Assembly: GCA_038209195.1 (NCBI GenBank) | Contig: JBBQXY010000019.1 | Coordinates: 1 to 52,486 of the forward strand | From: JBBQXY01 sp038209195 | GTDB lineage: Bacteria; Chloroflexota; Ktedonobacteria; Ktedonobacterales; Ktedonobacteraceae | Length of the DNA: 52,486 bases | Direction of reading: 5' to 3' | In this document: positions 26,701-34,718 of the stretch, piece after piece | Layout: the number at the start of each line of letters is the position of its first letter | Position numbering within the stretch: the first letter of the stretch is position 1 | Made by a program: the position numbers and the translations under genes | The notes under the pieces: model-generated | Seen by the model: the letters and a program-made list of their open reading frames with translations, nothing else | Databases searched by the model: none | What the model was told of the DNA's origin: nothing

Positions 26701-27525
26701 GTGGAACTACGGGCTTATTGGACAATTCTCTGGCGACGTATCTGGTTAGTTGCATTGATCGTGGCGGTGGTGGGACTCTACGTCGGATACCAGTATTATC
26801 ATTTACACAAAACACCAGGAGCCTTGACAGCTTATAATTCGGGTGTAACCATCCAGATCGGTTTACAGGCATCGGCTCACGCGTCCGACCCCAGCTATGC
26901 CGATAATGTCACCACGTCAGAAGTACTCGCCGATACCTTGATTACAAGCCCAATCCTAACCTCAAAAGAATTTGATGCGCAGGTCTCCAGCCAAATCGGG
27001 GCCGATATGAGCCAGCTCAAACAGGAGTTTGGCTCAGGCGTTGACCTAGGCAACTGGCAAGACCCCGCTGCTATCGGTGGTTCGTTAAATTACACGCGTG
27101 CTCACAGCCTGGTATCGATTAGCGCAACATGGCCGACACCAGCAGGGGCCAAAGCCATCGCAACTGCGGTAGGAGAAGTGACCACCAGCAGTATATGCAC
27201 CTACCTGGAATATGTCGTCTCTAAAGACGTCTCGTGTGCCACGACACCAAATAGCACCCTCCCCGGTGTAACGGCACAGATCATCAGCAACGCTTCCAAC
27301 CCATCGCCCGTTCCTGGTCCATCAGTCAATAAAATCACACTGCTCTACGTCATGCTCATCGTGGCTTTGTTCATAGGTATCGCGCTGGCCTTCCTGGCCG
27401 ATTACCTCGATGACCGCATTCGCGGTAAAGACGACGCGACCAACCTCCTGCACCTACCCGTGTTCGCAGAGGTACCGCGCCCACCAACCGTCGGACAACC
27501 CAAAACACAAGCACATTCAGGGTAG
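26701..27525 (+). CDS. Wzz/YveK-like chain-length determinant membrane protein
   Basis: About 274 residues with the typical Wzz layout: a short cytoplasmic start (MELRAYWTILWRRIWLV), a first membrane helix (about 14-33), an outer domain of some 190 residues and a second helix (LLYVMLIVALFIGIALAFLA) followed by DYLDDRIRGKDD. Such proteins set polysaccharide chain length and activate a partner CpsD/YwqD ATPase. The frame is open from an ATG at 26638 without a ribosome site; the GTG at 26701 has AAAGG upstream and yields the usual start. There is no kinase domain fused at the C-terminus, so the downstream P-loop-like protein is the natural partner. Confidence 0.85.
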   Translation: MELRAYWTILWRRIWLVALIVAVVGLYVGYQYYHLHKTPGALTAYNSGVTIQIGLQASAHASDPSYADNVTTSEVLADTLITSPILTSKEFDAQVSSQIGADMSQLKQEFGSGVDLGNWQDPAAIGGSLNYTRAHSLVSISATWPTPAGAKAIATAVGEVTTSSICTYLEYVVSKDVSCATTPNSTLPGVTAQIISNASNPSPVPGPSVNKITLLYVMLIVALFIGIALAFLADYLDDRIRGKDDATNLLHLPVFAEVPRPPTVGQPKTQAHSG

Positions 27526-27530
27526 TTACA

Positions 27531-27559
27531 TTGACAACACATGGGCTACAAGCTATAGT
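27531..27559 (+). promoter_or_regulatory. Consensus promoter inside the exopolysaccharide cluster
   Basis: TTGACA (27531-27536), 17 bases, TATAGT (27554-27559). It begins 5 bases after the Wzz-like gene stops. The predicted transcript starts near 27566, leaving a leader of about 100 bases with two hairpins (27561-27581 GGCAT/ATGCC; 27588-27618 AGGTAGAG/CTCTACCT) before the next gene. Confidence 0.8.
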
Positions 27560-27664
27560 AGGCATGGATATCGGATATGCCTGTTAAAGGTAGAGATTCT
27601 CTTTAGTAACCTCTACCTCTTTCTATATACATATTTTTATGGAATTTTTAAAGGAGCATTCTCA

Positions 27665-28339
27665 GTGAGTATTGGCTCACCAGAGCAGGTCGCACTGCTC
27701 ACAGACTACGATGCAGCCTCCGCGTACAGCATGGCCTTTCATACGCTCTACGCCAATATTTGCTGCAACTGGAACAATGAACAAACACAGCACACCTTGT
27801 TGCTCGCCACACCCACAACCTATGTCGGGCAGGCAATGGTAGCAGCTAACGTAGCCATTGCCGCCGCACAAAGTGGCACACCCACCATCTTGATTGATGC
27901 TGACCTACGTTCACCAGGGTTGGCGCAACGCTTTGGCTTGAACGATGCTAAGGGCTTTAGCGACCTACTGCTTACTGATACATTAAACACACAGGTGATC
28001 GAACAACATCTCAGCAGCACTTTTATCCCCGGATTGCACCTGCTCAGCGCGGGTACTGCCGACGAAGCAACATTCCCAACCATCACGACAAAGTTTCAGG
28101 GGATACTGCAAGCACTCTGCCTCTACCTGCGTGAGACAGAAACAAAACCCAGTCTCATTATTTGTCACAGCCCCGCGGTATTAGCAGGGCCAGAAGCCTC
28201 GTTGATCAGTGCGCATGTTGAACAGACGATGCTGACGATTATCAAAGGCCGTACCACACGCAAACAGGCTAAACAAGCCCAGGAACAGCTAGAGCGCACC
28301 CATGCTCACCTGCTAGGCATTGTCATGTTGAACGCGTAA
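27665..28339 (+). CDS. CpsD/YwqD-like P-loop protein with lost catalytic motifs
   Basis: 224 residues. The order of elements is that of bacterial tyrosine kinases (CpsD/CapB): an N-terminal helix (AYSMAFHTLYANI), a Walker A position, ILIDADLRSPGLAQRFGL (Walker A', 75-92), GFSDLLL, GLHLLSAG and a Walker B position. But the Walker A position reads ATPTTYVGQAM (48-58) without GK(S/T), and the Walker B position reads IICHSPAVL, with His in place of Asp. There is no tyrosine-rich C-terminal tail. It should therefore not phosphorylate or hydrolyse ATP normally; it may be a structural partner of the Wzz-like protein. The GTG start has AAGGAG 8 bases upstream; a longer frame to 27410 crosses the promoter and is rejected. 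Confidence 0.8.
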   Translation: MSIGSPEQVALLTDYDAASAYSMAFHTLYANICCNWNNEQTQHTLLLATPTTYVGQAMVAANVAIAAAQSGTPTILIDADLRSPGLAQRFGLNDAKGFSDLLLTDTLNTQVIEQHLSSTFIPGLHLLSAGTADEATFPTITTKFQGILQALCLYLRETETKPSLIICHSPAVLAGPEASLISAHVEQTMLTIIKGRTTRKQAKQAQEQLERTHAHLLGIVMLNA

Positions 28340-28383
28340 CAGTTTCTTAACGAGTACAGGCTACAGTCGCGGGAGGGTAACTT

Positions 28384-29040
28384 ATGCCGGGACGTTCGGA
28401 TCAAGACAAAGAACCGTGGGATCGCGCTTCCAGTCAATACCTTGCTTCTGCCAATGGCACTGGTAAGCAACGCGCTATGCCGCAACGTCCACGCAATATG
28501 ACACATCTGGATGCTCCCCCCACCTCGCCCCGCGTCGGGCGTCCCAAGCGCGAAGCACCCCCTCCTAAAAAATGGCGACGGCGGCTGATTATCACGGCAA
28601 TCGTCCTGGTCTTCTGCTGTATCGGGGCCTACGCCATTGGTTATGGCGCGTATAACTTTTTCGCCGCCACCAGTGCCACGGCAGGTGCGGCCACGACATC
28701 CGCCGATTTCCTGGCCGCCCTGCAAATGCAAAATTATGGCCAGGCCTACAACGATCTGGGAGCCACCATCACCGTCTCAAACGCTCCCGATGATTTCAAG
28801 CAGCAGGCACAACTGGACGATAAATGCTACGGTCCCGTCACCCACTATAGCGAAATCGCCGATAGTGCTGTCCAGAATAACGCGCAGAGCTATAGTTACA
28901 GCTTCAGTATCACCCGCAGCAAGCTCGCCAAACCCTATACCCTCAAGATGACTGTGATACAAGGCCAGTATGGTGACTGGAAGATTAGCTCCTATGGCAA
29001 CAACAATGATTTGGGGCCGGGCCAACCTCCATGTAGTTAG
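28384..29040 (+). CDS. Single-pass membrane protein with small outer domain
   Basis: 218 residues, family not recognised. A disordered basic and proline-rich cytoplasmic part (1-65) ends in KKWRRR. One membrane helix follows (about 67-90, LIITAIVLVFCCIGAYAIGYGAY), then an outer domain with TTSADFLAALQMQNYGQAYNDL and a C-terminal GDWKISSYGNN strand. That outer pattern recalls DUF4878/NTF2-like lumazine-type folds found on many Gram-positive surface proteins, as an inference. The ATG has GGGAGGG upstream. It stands 44 bases after the CpsD-like gene, so it is probably in the same transcript. Confidence 0.65.
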   Translation: MPGRSDQDKEPWDRASSQYLASANGTGKQRAMPQRPRNMTHLDAPPTSPRVGRPKREAPPPKKWRRRLIITAIVLVFCCIGAYAIGYGAYNFFAATSATAGAATTSADFLAALQMQNYGQAYNDLGATITVSNAPDDFKQQAQLDDKCYGPVTHYSEIADSAVQNNAQSYSYSFSITRSKLAKPYTLKMTVIQGQYGDWKISSYGNNNDLGPGQPPCS

Positions 29041-29090
29041 CCCACAATGCACGTTTATCTGGCGCATCCTATAACCACAAAGAAGAAGAC

Positions 29091-30347
29091 ATGTCAACCA
29101 CGCCAGACAACTCAATGGCTGAACTCCAGCCGCTCCCATCCGGGCTGCCAAAATCGCTGTGGCGTAACCGTGATTATCTGCTTTTATGGAGTGGGCAGGC
29201 ACTTTCTGATATTGGTGGCGCGGTCTCAGAACTCGCCTTTCCACTACTCGTGCTCGCCGTCACGCAATCTCCGGCGCAAGCTGGCTTTGTCGCCGCCTTA
29301 CGTGCGCTGCCAGCCACATTTTTTAGCCTCTTCGCTGGCGTACTGGTGGATCGCTGGGACCGCAAATGGGTCATGCTCGTGTGCGACACTGGGCGCGCAT
29401 TGAGCCTTGCCAGTATCCCTATCGCCTATGAGCTAGGGCATCTGACCATCTGGCAGCTCTACATTACCGCCTTCATCGAGGGCACATTGATGATTGTCTT
29501 CAATCTGGCCAAGACGGCGACGGTACCACAGGTGGTCATGCGGGCACAGCTCACCACCGCGGTCGCGCAAGAGGAGTTTGTCGAGGGCACTACTGCGCTG
29601 TTTGGCCCATCGCTCTCTGGCGTTCTCTACACGCTGGGTGCGATGTTTCCGTTTGTAACAGACGCCATTTCCTATCTTATCTCCATCGTGACCATCGCGT
29701 TCATTCGCACACCATTTCAGCGCGAACGCGCCTCTACCCGTAGAAGAGTGTGGGCTGAGATCGCTGAAGGACTACTGTGGGTGTGGCAGCAACCCTTTAT
29801 TCTCACCATGACGTTGTTGATGGGAGCGGGCGCATTGATCTTTTCCGGCAACGTATTGATTATTATCATCCTGGCGCAACAACAACATGCCTCCGCCGTG
29901 GTTATCGGCCTCATCTTCGCCGTTGGTGGCATTGGTTCCATTCTGGGCTCGCTCCTGGCTCCCCGCCTGGAGCATCGTCTGACGGTCGGGCAATCCATCC
30001 TCTTGACGCGCTGGTATATTGTGCTGAGCTGGCCCTTCTTTGCGCTGGCACCTTTTCCGCTTGTTCTCGGCGCGCTTGAATTTGGCCTCGGCTTCGTTGA
30101 CCCAATCGAAGATGTCCCCTACTTCAGCCATCGCCTCAAACTCATTCCCGACGAACTTAAGGGCCGAGTATTAAGCGCCTGCCGCCTTTTACCAGGCACG
30201 CTACGCCCACTTGGGTTGGCATTGACAGGCATCCTGATTCAACGCGTAGGAGCCTTCTCGACGATCTGGCTAGCCTGGGCCTGGCTGCTCATCACCACGC
30301 TGATCGTAACAGTGATCCCACAGATACGCCGCGAACGCTCTCATTAG
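29091..30347 (+). CDS. MFS transporter
   Basis: 418 residues with about 12 membrane helices. Motif A between helices 2 and 3 is clear: GVLVDRWDRKWVML. The sequence begins LWRNRDYLLLWSGQALSDIGG, typical of the MFS_3 (enterobactin exporter-like) group. Many members export drugs or small metabolites, but no substrate can be named here. The ATG has only a weak AGAAGAAG site; an in-frame ATG lies 24 bases on. It is 50 bases after the previous gene and may close that operon. Confidence 0.85.
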   Translation: MSTTPDNSMAELQPLPSGLPKSLWRNRDYLLLWSGQALSDIGGAVSELAFPLLVLAVTQSPAQAGFVAALRALPATFFSLFAGVLVDRWDRKWVMLVCDTGRALSLASIPIAYELGHLTIWQLYITAFIEGTLMIVFNLAKTATVPQVVMRAQLTTAVAQEEFVEGTTALFGPSLSGVLYTLGAMFPFVTDAISYLISIVTIAFIRTPFQRERASTRRRVWAEIAEGLLWVWQQPFILTMTLLMGAGALIFSGNVLIIIILAQQQHASAVVIGLIFAVGGIGSILGSLLAPRLEHRLTVGQSILLTRWYIVLSWPFFALAPFPLVLGALEFGLGFVDPIEDVPYFSHRLKLIPDELKGRVLSACRLLPGTLRPLGLALTGILIQRVGAFSTIWLAWAWLLITTLIVTVIPQIRRERSH

Positions 30348-30388
30348 ATGTTGAACTCCACACGCCTTTAGGACAGTACAAAAAAAAT

Positions 30389-30404
30389 TGTGAAGTATTT
30401 CACA
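30389..30404 (+). promoter_or_regulatory. Crp/Fnr-like binding site
   Basis: TGTGA, 6 bases, TCACA: a perfect match to the half-sites of the Crp-family consensus. It lies 72 bases before the start of the lipoprotein gene and after the transporter stop. A binding protein is not encoded in this window. Confidence 0.4.
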
Positions 30405-30476
30405 GAAAAGCCCCTTCAAAACAGGTAGAGTGTTCATGGGTAGTGCTTTGCTACCGACAGCGGCAGAGGAGGAGCT

Positions 30477-31871
30477 ATGGATCACTCTCACACCTGGCGA
30501 ACTTACCAGCACTTTAGCGCACTCTTCTGCCTACTCCTCCTCCTCAGCGCTTGTAGTCAAATTTCAGGAAACGGGCCATCCTCAACCTCTACGCCGACAC
30601 AAACGACGACGTCTCCCAGTGCATCCACACCTGAACAGGCGCAGACTTGTCCAGCCCAGGCCACTGGACGCTCTGCAATTCTGTCACCCTTGCCGTCAAT
30701 CAACCATCCAAATCTTGTTTATGTCTCTCAACAAGGTGATACGAGCGTCCTGCAACGCTACGATGCCGTCACTGGCGCGCACCAGACTATTCTGCGGTTC
30801 CAGGCCAGCGAGACGATCCAGAAAGCCAATGTTTCGCCGGATGGACAGTGGATACTGCTGCGCGCCCTTCTGCAAGGTCAAACAGCCATTCAGCTTATCC
30901 GCGTAAATGGTCAGCAGTTGCAAACGGTGTATTGCGCACCAGCGCAGGACACTATTGATGACGTGCTCCTCTCGCCCGATCAGCACTCCCTGGTGTTCAA
31001 TCAGGAGGATCAAGAAGGGTTAAGCACACTGTATCTCCTTGATATGGCAACAGGGAAGCTACGTACAGAGTTGGCACCACTCCAACCGAACTATCCAGGG
31101 ATCGCGCAAGAGCAACTACCAGCCGCTCTCATGTCAGCGCGCACGCCCTCGATTGTCCATAGCTGGACAACTGGCAAGCTTACACTACACCCGTTTAATC
31201 CTCTGCCATCGCAGCACTACCTGATCTATATTCCCATGAAATGGGCAAACAATACCAGTTTGTATGTTTTCGGTACTGTGAGGGCCTCTGGAGCTCCTGT
31301 ACACCAGCTCGCCCTCCTGCGTGACATCAGGAAGGATGCGACGCAACAAGGGAGCAATTTGCAGCTCATTGCCACTACGGGTCAGAATTTCGCCTGTCAA
31401 GACGATGATGTGACGCCCGATAACACCCAACTGGTATGTAGCGCATATACCTTCACGGGGCCAACTAGCCCGCCCAACGCCATTAAAATGTGGCCCATTA
31501 CAGGTGGTAGCTACCGCACCGTGTATCAAGGCAAGCCAGGAGAGAGGATCATTGCGCGAGCAATCTCCAACTCCACCTTGATCTTTCTTTATAACCAAGA
31601 CAATGGTCTACCCACGCTCTGGAAAATGAATACCGATGGCAGTGGCATGGCTCAACTTATGGTCGCTCGGTCGACAGACATGGACCTCGCATTTGCCTCC
31701 TCCAGCTATCTTCCCTGGTCCATTACTTCTCGTGATGGCAAGTACTATGCCCTCTCGATGTCTAACATGACAAGTAATGCATCATCCCTGCTTGTCGGAG
31801 ACCTCAACAGTGTCCAAGCAAAAACGATTGCCTCAGGTGTTGCTTCCTTGTTGCTGGCAGGTTGGGCGTGA
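30477..31871 (+). CDS. Lipoprotein with beta-propeller-like (TolB/PD40) domain
   Basis: 464 residues. A signal peptide with a lipobox ends in LLSAC (Cys26), so the mature protein should be lipid-anchored outside the membrane. A Ser/Thr/Pro-rich linker follows to about residue 60. The remainder has repeated blade-like units with the PD40 pattern (VSPDGQWILLRA, LSPDQHSLVFN, VTPDNTQLVCSAY, WKMNTDGSGMAQLM), suggesting a TolB-type propeller. The ATG is preceded by AGGAGGAG. The role is unknown; binding of protein or glycan at the cell surface is likely. Confidence 0.78.
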   Translation: MDHSHTWRTYQHFSALFCLLLLLSACSQISGNGPSSTSTPTQTTTSPSASTPEQAQTCPAQATGRSAILSPLPSINHPNLVYVSQQGDTSVLQRYDAVTGAHQTILRFQASETIQKANVSPDGQWILLRALLQGQTAIQLIRVNGQQLQTVYCAPAQDTIDDVLLSPDQHSLVFNQEDQEGLSTLYLLDMATGKLRTELAPLQPNYPGIAQEQLPAALMSARTPSIVHSWTTGKLTLHPFNPLPSQHYLIYIPMKWANNTSLYVFGTVRASGAPVHQLALLRDIRKDATQQGSNLQLIATTGQNFACQDDDVTPDNTQLVCSAYTFTGPTSPPNAIKMWPITGGSYRTVYQGKPGERIIARAISNSTLIFLYNQDNGLPTLWKMNTDGSGMAQLMVARSTDMDLAFASSSYLPWSITSRDGKYYALSMSNMTSNASSLLVGDLNSVQAKTIASGVASLLLAGWA

Positions 31872-31920
31872 GTGCCTCTTTACTTCAAGCAAAGCTACTA
31901 ACCGCTGCAAGAATAAGTAT

Positions 31921-31950
31921 TTGACATATGACGGCACTGGTGGCTATACT
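31921..31950 (+). promoter_or_regulatory. Consensus promoter of the maleylacetate-reductase-like gene
   Basis: TTGACA (31921-31926), 18 bases, TATACT (31945-31950). It faces the dehydrogenase gene at 32110. The predicted leader of about 150 bases contains the palindromic element at 31977-32057. Confidence 0.7.
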
Positions 31951-31976
31951 CATGGATAGGATGGTAGTAACCCCTT

Positions 31977-32057
31977 GTAGGGCGCGATTTTATCGCCGCG
32001 AATCCGACGTGTCACGGGCCGATAAATCGGCGGTGGCGGCGATAAATCGCGCCCTAC
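31977..32057. repeat. Palindromic repeat GTAGGGCGCGA...TCGCGCCCTAC
   Basis: The two outer arms (31977-31999 and 32036-32057) match over about 22 bases with one extra base in the left arm. The centre holds CCGATAAATCGG (32019-32030). The terminal sequence recurs in the elements at 33282-33524 and 48088-48113, so this is a dispersed family. Confidence 0.8.
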
Positions 32058-32109
32058 GGAGCATTCGTAAGTCTTGAATGTAACAGAGTTCAGTAGGGAA
32101 GGTCACGTT

Positions 32110-33264
32110 ATGCAAGCGTTCCGTACCCTCGGTTTTGCGCACGAAGTTATCTTTGCTCCAGGCGCGCTCGAACGCCTTGGTGAAGCTGTCACACGCTTCG
32201 GCTGGCACCGCTTATTGCTCTGCACCAGCAATTCACAACGTGTAGCTGGTAATGTAGCGACCGTCTCATCCTTGTTAGGAGAGCGTTTAGTCGCCAGCTA
32301 TGAGCGTGTTCAGTCTCATGTGCCGGAAACCCAGGTTGGCGCGGTATTGGCCCTGGCACTTGAGCATAATGTAGACGCGATAATTGCGCTGGGCGGCGGC
32401 AGTCCTATCGGCTTGGCAAAAGCTGTCAGTCATGCCCTTGAGGAATGGACCAGCGGACCAACGCCTCGTACAACCTCCCCTATCGCGCAGCCTCGTATCC
32501 CCGTTATCGCTATCCCCACAACCTACGCGGGCTCGGAGATGACGGCAGTCTACGGCGTCACGCGTACCATTGGCGGTGTCACGCGCAAGATGACCGTATC
32601 CGATCCCATGGTTGCGCCCAAGCTGATTATTTACGACCCACTGCTCACGCGCCAATTACCCCACGCGCTGACTGCTTCCTCTAGTATCAATGCCCTGGCC
32701 CATAGCTTTGAGGCACTGTACTCGATCACACACAACCCACTCTCGACGGCGGCAGCACTGCATTCTATCAAAGCCATCTGGCATGCCTTACCACTATGTG
32801 TCGCTGATGGCACCGACGTCGAGGCGCGCAGCGAAATGCTGGTGGGAGCCTACCTGGCTGGCTATGCACTTGCCACGGTGACGATGGCACTGCACCATGG
32901 GATATGCCATGTACTGGGAGGCAGCGCGGGTGTGGCACATGGCATCGCCAATGGCATCATGCTCCCCCACGCCCTACGTTTCAACCTCGATGCTACCGCG
33001 AGCGAGCTTGCCCAGGCAGCCGAGGCGATGGGAATTGTACGCGGTACCCAGAGCGATAGTGAACTGGCTGAAGCTATCGTGCAGCGCATTGACACGCTCA
33101 TCAAGCAACTCGCTCTACCGCAACGCTTGCGCGATGTGGGCATATCTGAAAACGATCTGCCACGCCTGGCGCAACTCGCCTTTGAAAGCCGTACCGTACA
33201 AAGCAACCCAAAACCAATCACCACCAGCCAGCAGTTGACCGAACTGCTACAACAAGCATGGTAG
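32110..33264 (+). CDS. Maleylacetate reductase / iron-type alcohol dehydrogenase
   Basis: 384 residues of the Fe-ADH/maleylacetate reductase family. The dinucleotide motif ALGGGSPIGLAKA lies around 95-107. TTYAGSEMT follows, and the metal-region helices have HSFEALYS and HHGICHVLGG with PHA nearby. These match maleylacetate reductases, which make 3-oxoadipate from maleylacetate using NAD(P)H at the end of hydroxyquinol or chloroaromatic breakdown. The ATG at 32110 has AGGGAAGG upstream; an upstream TTG at 32074 has none. No ring-cleavage dioxygenase for that route is present here; the facing operon handles homogentisate, so the exact substrate remains open. Confidence 0.82.
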   Translation: MQAFRTLGFAHEVIFAPGALERLGEAVTRFGWHRLLLCTSNSQRVAGNVATVSSLLGERLVASYERVQSHVPETQVGAVLALALEHNVDAIIALGGGSPIGLAKAVSHALEEWTSGPTPRTTSPIAQPRIPVIAIPTTYAGSEMTAVYGVTRTIGGVTRKMTVSDPMVAPKLIIYDPLLTRQLPHALTASSSINALAHSFEALYSITHNPLSTAAALHSIKAIWHALPLCVADGTDVEARSEMLVGAYLAGYALATVTMALHHGICHVLGGSAGVAHGIANGIMLPHALRFNLDATASELAQAAEAMGIVRGTQSDSELAEAIVQRIDTLIKQLALPQRLRDVGISENDLPRLAQLAFESRTVQSNPKPITTSQQLTELLQQAW

Positions 33265-33281
33265 AATAGAGAGTAAAAAGC

Positions 33282-33524
33282 AAGCGTAGGAGCCGGTTTA
33301 GCGCGCCCCATACGCATTAAGTTAAGCCAAAGATCGCAGTTTCCAGGGCGACCGCAAGGGTCGCCCCTACTATATACCATTGGCCGTTCTCTGTGCAAAG
33401 CGGCTCGCAGAGCCGCCTCGGGTATAGTAGGGGCGACCCTTGCGGTCGCCCTGGCGGGGAATTGAAGTGCTTATCAATCCTTAACTTAATGCGTATGGGC
33501 GCGATAAATCGCGCCCCTACGCTT
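33282..33524. repeat. Nested palindromic element, about 240 bp
   Basis: An element of nested inverted repeats between two convergent genes. Outer arms: AAGCGTAGG to about 33326 pair with 33483-33524 (they share CGCATTAAGTTAA and its complement). Middle arms: CCAGGGCGACCGCAAGGGTC from about 33343 onward, with the complementary run in 33423-33454. Centre: GCGGCTCGCAGAGCCGC (33400-33416). Right end: GGGCGCGATAAATCGCGCCC, as in the other repeats. There is no open frame of note, so it could be a non-autonomous mobile element or a stack of REP-like units. Confidence 0.75.
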
Positions 33525-33529
33525 CTTTC

Positions 33530-34690
33530 CTAGTCGAACCAACTATAGGGGTAGTTTGCGTCGTCGAGGGCTTGTGCTACTGGTGTTAACTTCAGGGGAT
33601 AGAAGGTGTCTACCATGACCGCCAGTTCTTCGGTGCGCTCGACGCCCAGGCTTTTTTCTACCGCGCCTGGGTGAGGGCCGTGGGGGATACCACGCGGATG
33701 GATGGTGATGGAGGAACGCTCAATGCCACGGCGGCTGCCAAAGTTGCCATTGACGTAGTAGAGGACTTCGTCGCTATCGATATTGCTATGGTTATAGGGC
33801 ACGGGGATCGAGAGTGGATGATAGTCTAATTTGCGTGGTACAAAGGAACAGACTACAAAATTTGGTCCTTGGAACGTCTGATGGACGGGAGGCGGCTGGT
33901 GAACGCGACCGGTAATGGGCTCAAAGTCGCCGATATTGAAAATCCAGGGATACTCGCAGCCATCCCAGCCAACGGTATTGATGGGGTGGAAATCGTACCA
34001 GTAGCTGGTGATCGTGTTGCCAACCTTCACACGCACCTCAAAGTCGCCGCGCTCGCTATGCGATACCAGTTCTGCGGGGCGGCGGATATCGCGTTCGCAA
34101 TAGGGAGAATGCTCCAGTAATTGACCATTTTTGTTCTGATAGCGGTGCGGCGGTTCAATGGTGCCGTGGGCTTCGATGACAAAGAAGCGTGAAGCGGGAC
34201 TATCAGCAGGTATTTCAAAACGGAAGGTCGTACCGCGAGGAATGATGATGTAGTCGCCTTCGTGATAGGGCAGCAGGCCAAAGTTCGTCTCCAAGACGCC
34301 ATGCCCGTCATGGACAAAGTAGACTTCATCGCATTCCGCGTTGCGATAGAAGTAGTCCATAGCAACATTGGGCAATGCGACCGCCAAGGCCACGTCCTTG
34401 TTAAAGAGCAACACTTGCCGTCCCAGCACTGCGTCGCCACCCGCTGTCATGGCGGCAGTCTTCGTGTGATGATGCCGCTGCACGCCCTCGTTCCACTCCT
34501 CGTACTCTACATTCATGAAGTGCTCGACTTTTTTCACGCGTGTGGGTGGATAGTGATAGTAGATGTTCGAGTAGTTACCAGAAAAGCCTTCGGTGCCGAA
34601 AAGCTCCTCGGAATAGAGCGTTCCATCTGGTTTGCGGAACTGTGTATGCCTTTTCGGGGGTATCTGCCCCAAACGATGATATGCTGGCAT
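33530..34690 (-). CDS. hmgA: Homogentisate 1,2-dioxygenase
   Basis: 386 residues of the cupin-type dioxygenase that opens the ring of homogentisate to maleylacetoacetate. The start (MPAYHRLGQIPPKRHTQFRKPDG) and the core NAECDEVYFVHDGHGVLET match the shorter bacterial HmgA type. Iron ligands are expected at His301 (PYNHSN), an acidic residue at 307/308 and His337 (PHGPHPG). The ATG has AGGAGAG 8 bases upstream. It lies 28 bases after the fumarylacetoacetase gene and is last in a three-gene tyrosine-degradation operon. Confidence 0.9.
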   Translation of the reverse strand: MPAYHRLGQIPPKRHTQFRKPDGTLYSEELFGTEGFSGNYSNIYYHYPPTRVKKVEHFMNVEYEEWNEGVQRHHHTKTAAMTAGGDAVLGRQVLLFNKDVALAVALPNVAMDYFYRNAECDEVYFVHDGHGVLETNFGLLPYHEGDYIIIPRGTTFRFEIPADSPASRFFVIEAHGTIEPPHRYQNKNGQLLEHSPYCERDIRRPAELVSHSERGDFEVRVKVGNTITSYWYDFHPINTVGWDGCEYPWIFNIGDFEPITGRVHQPPPVHQTFQGPNFVVCSFVPRKLDYHPLSIPVPYNHSNIDSDEVLYYVNGNFGSRRGIERSSITIHPRGIPHGPHPGAVEKSLGVERTEELAVMVDTFYPLKLTPVAQALDDANYPYSWFD

Positions 34691-34718
34691 ATGACTATCT
34701 CTCCTGATATTTCATTGG

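Noticed and set aside
27410..27664. N-terminal extension of the CpsD-like frame by 85 codons
   Set aside because: It crosses the end of the Wzz-like gene and the consensus promoter at 27531-27559; the GTG at 27665 has a strong ribosome site.
32110..33264. Assignment of the dehydrogenase to the homogentisate route
   Set aside because: Maleylacetate and maleylacetoacetate are different compounds; the enzyme family does not take part in the homogentisate route, so closeness alone is not enough.
33282..33524. Possible CRISPR array
   Set aside because: Repeats are inverted and nested, not evenly spaced direct repeats, and no cas gene is present.
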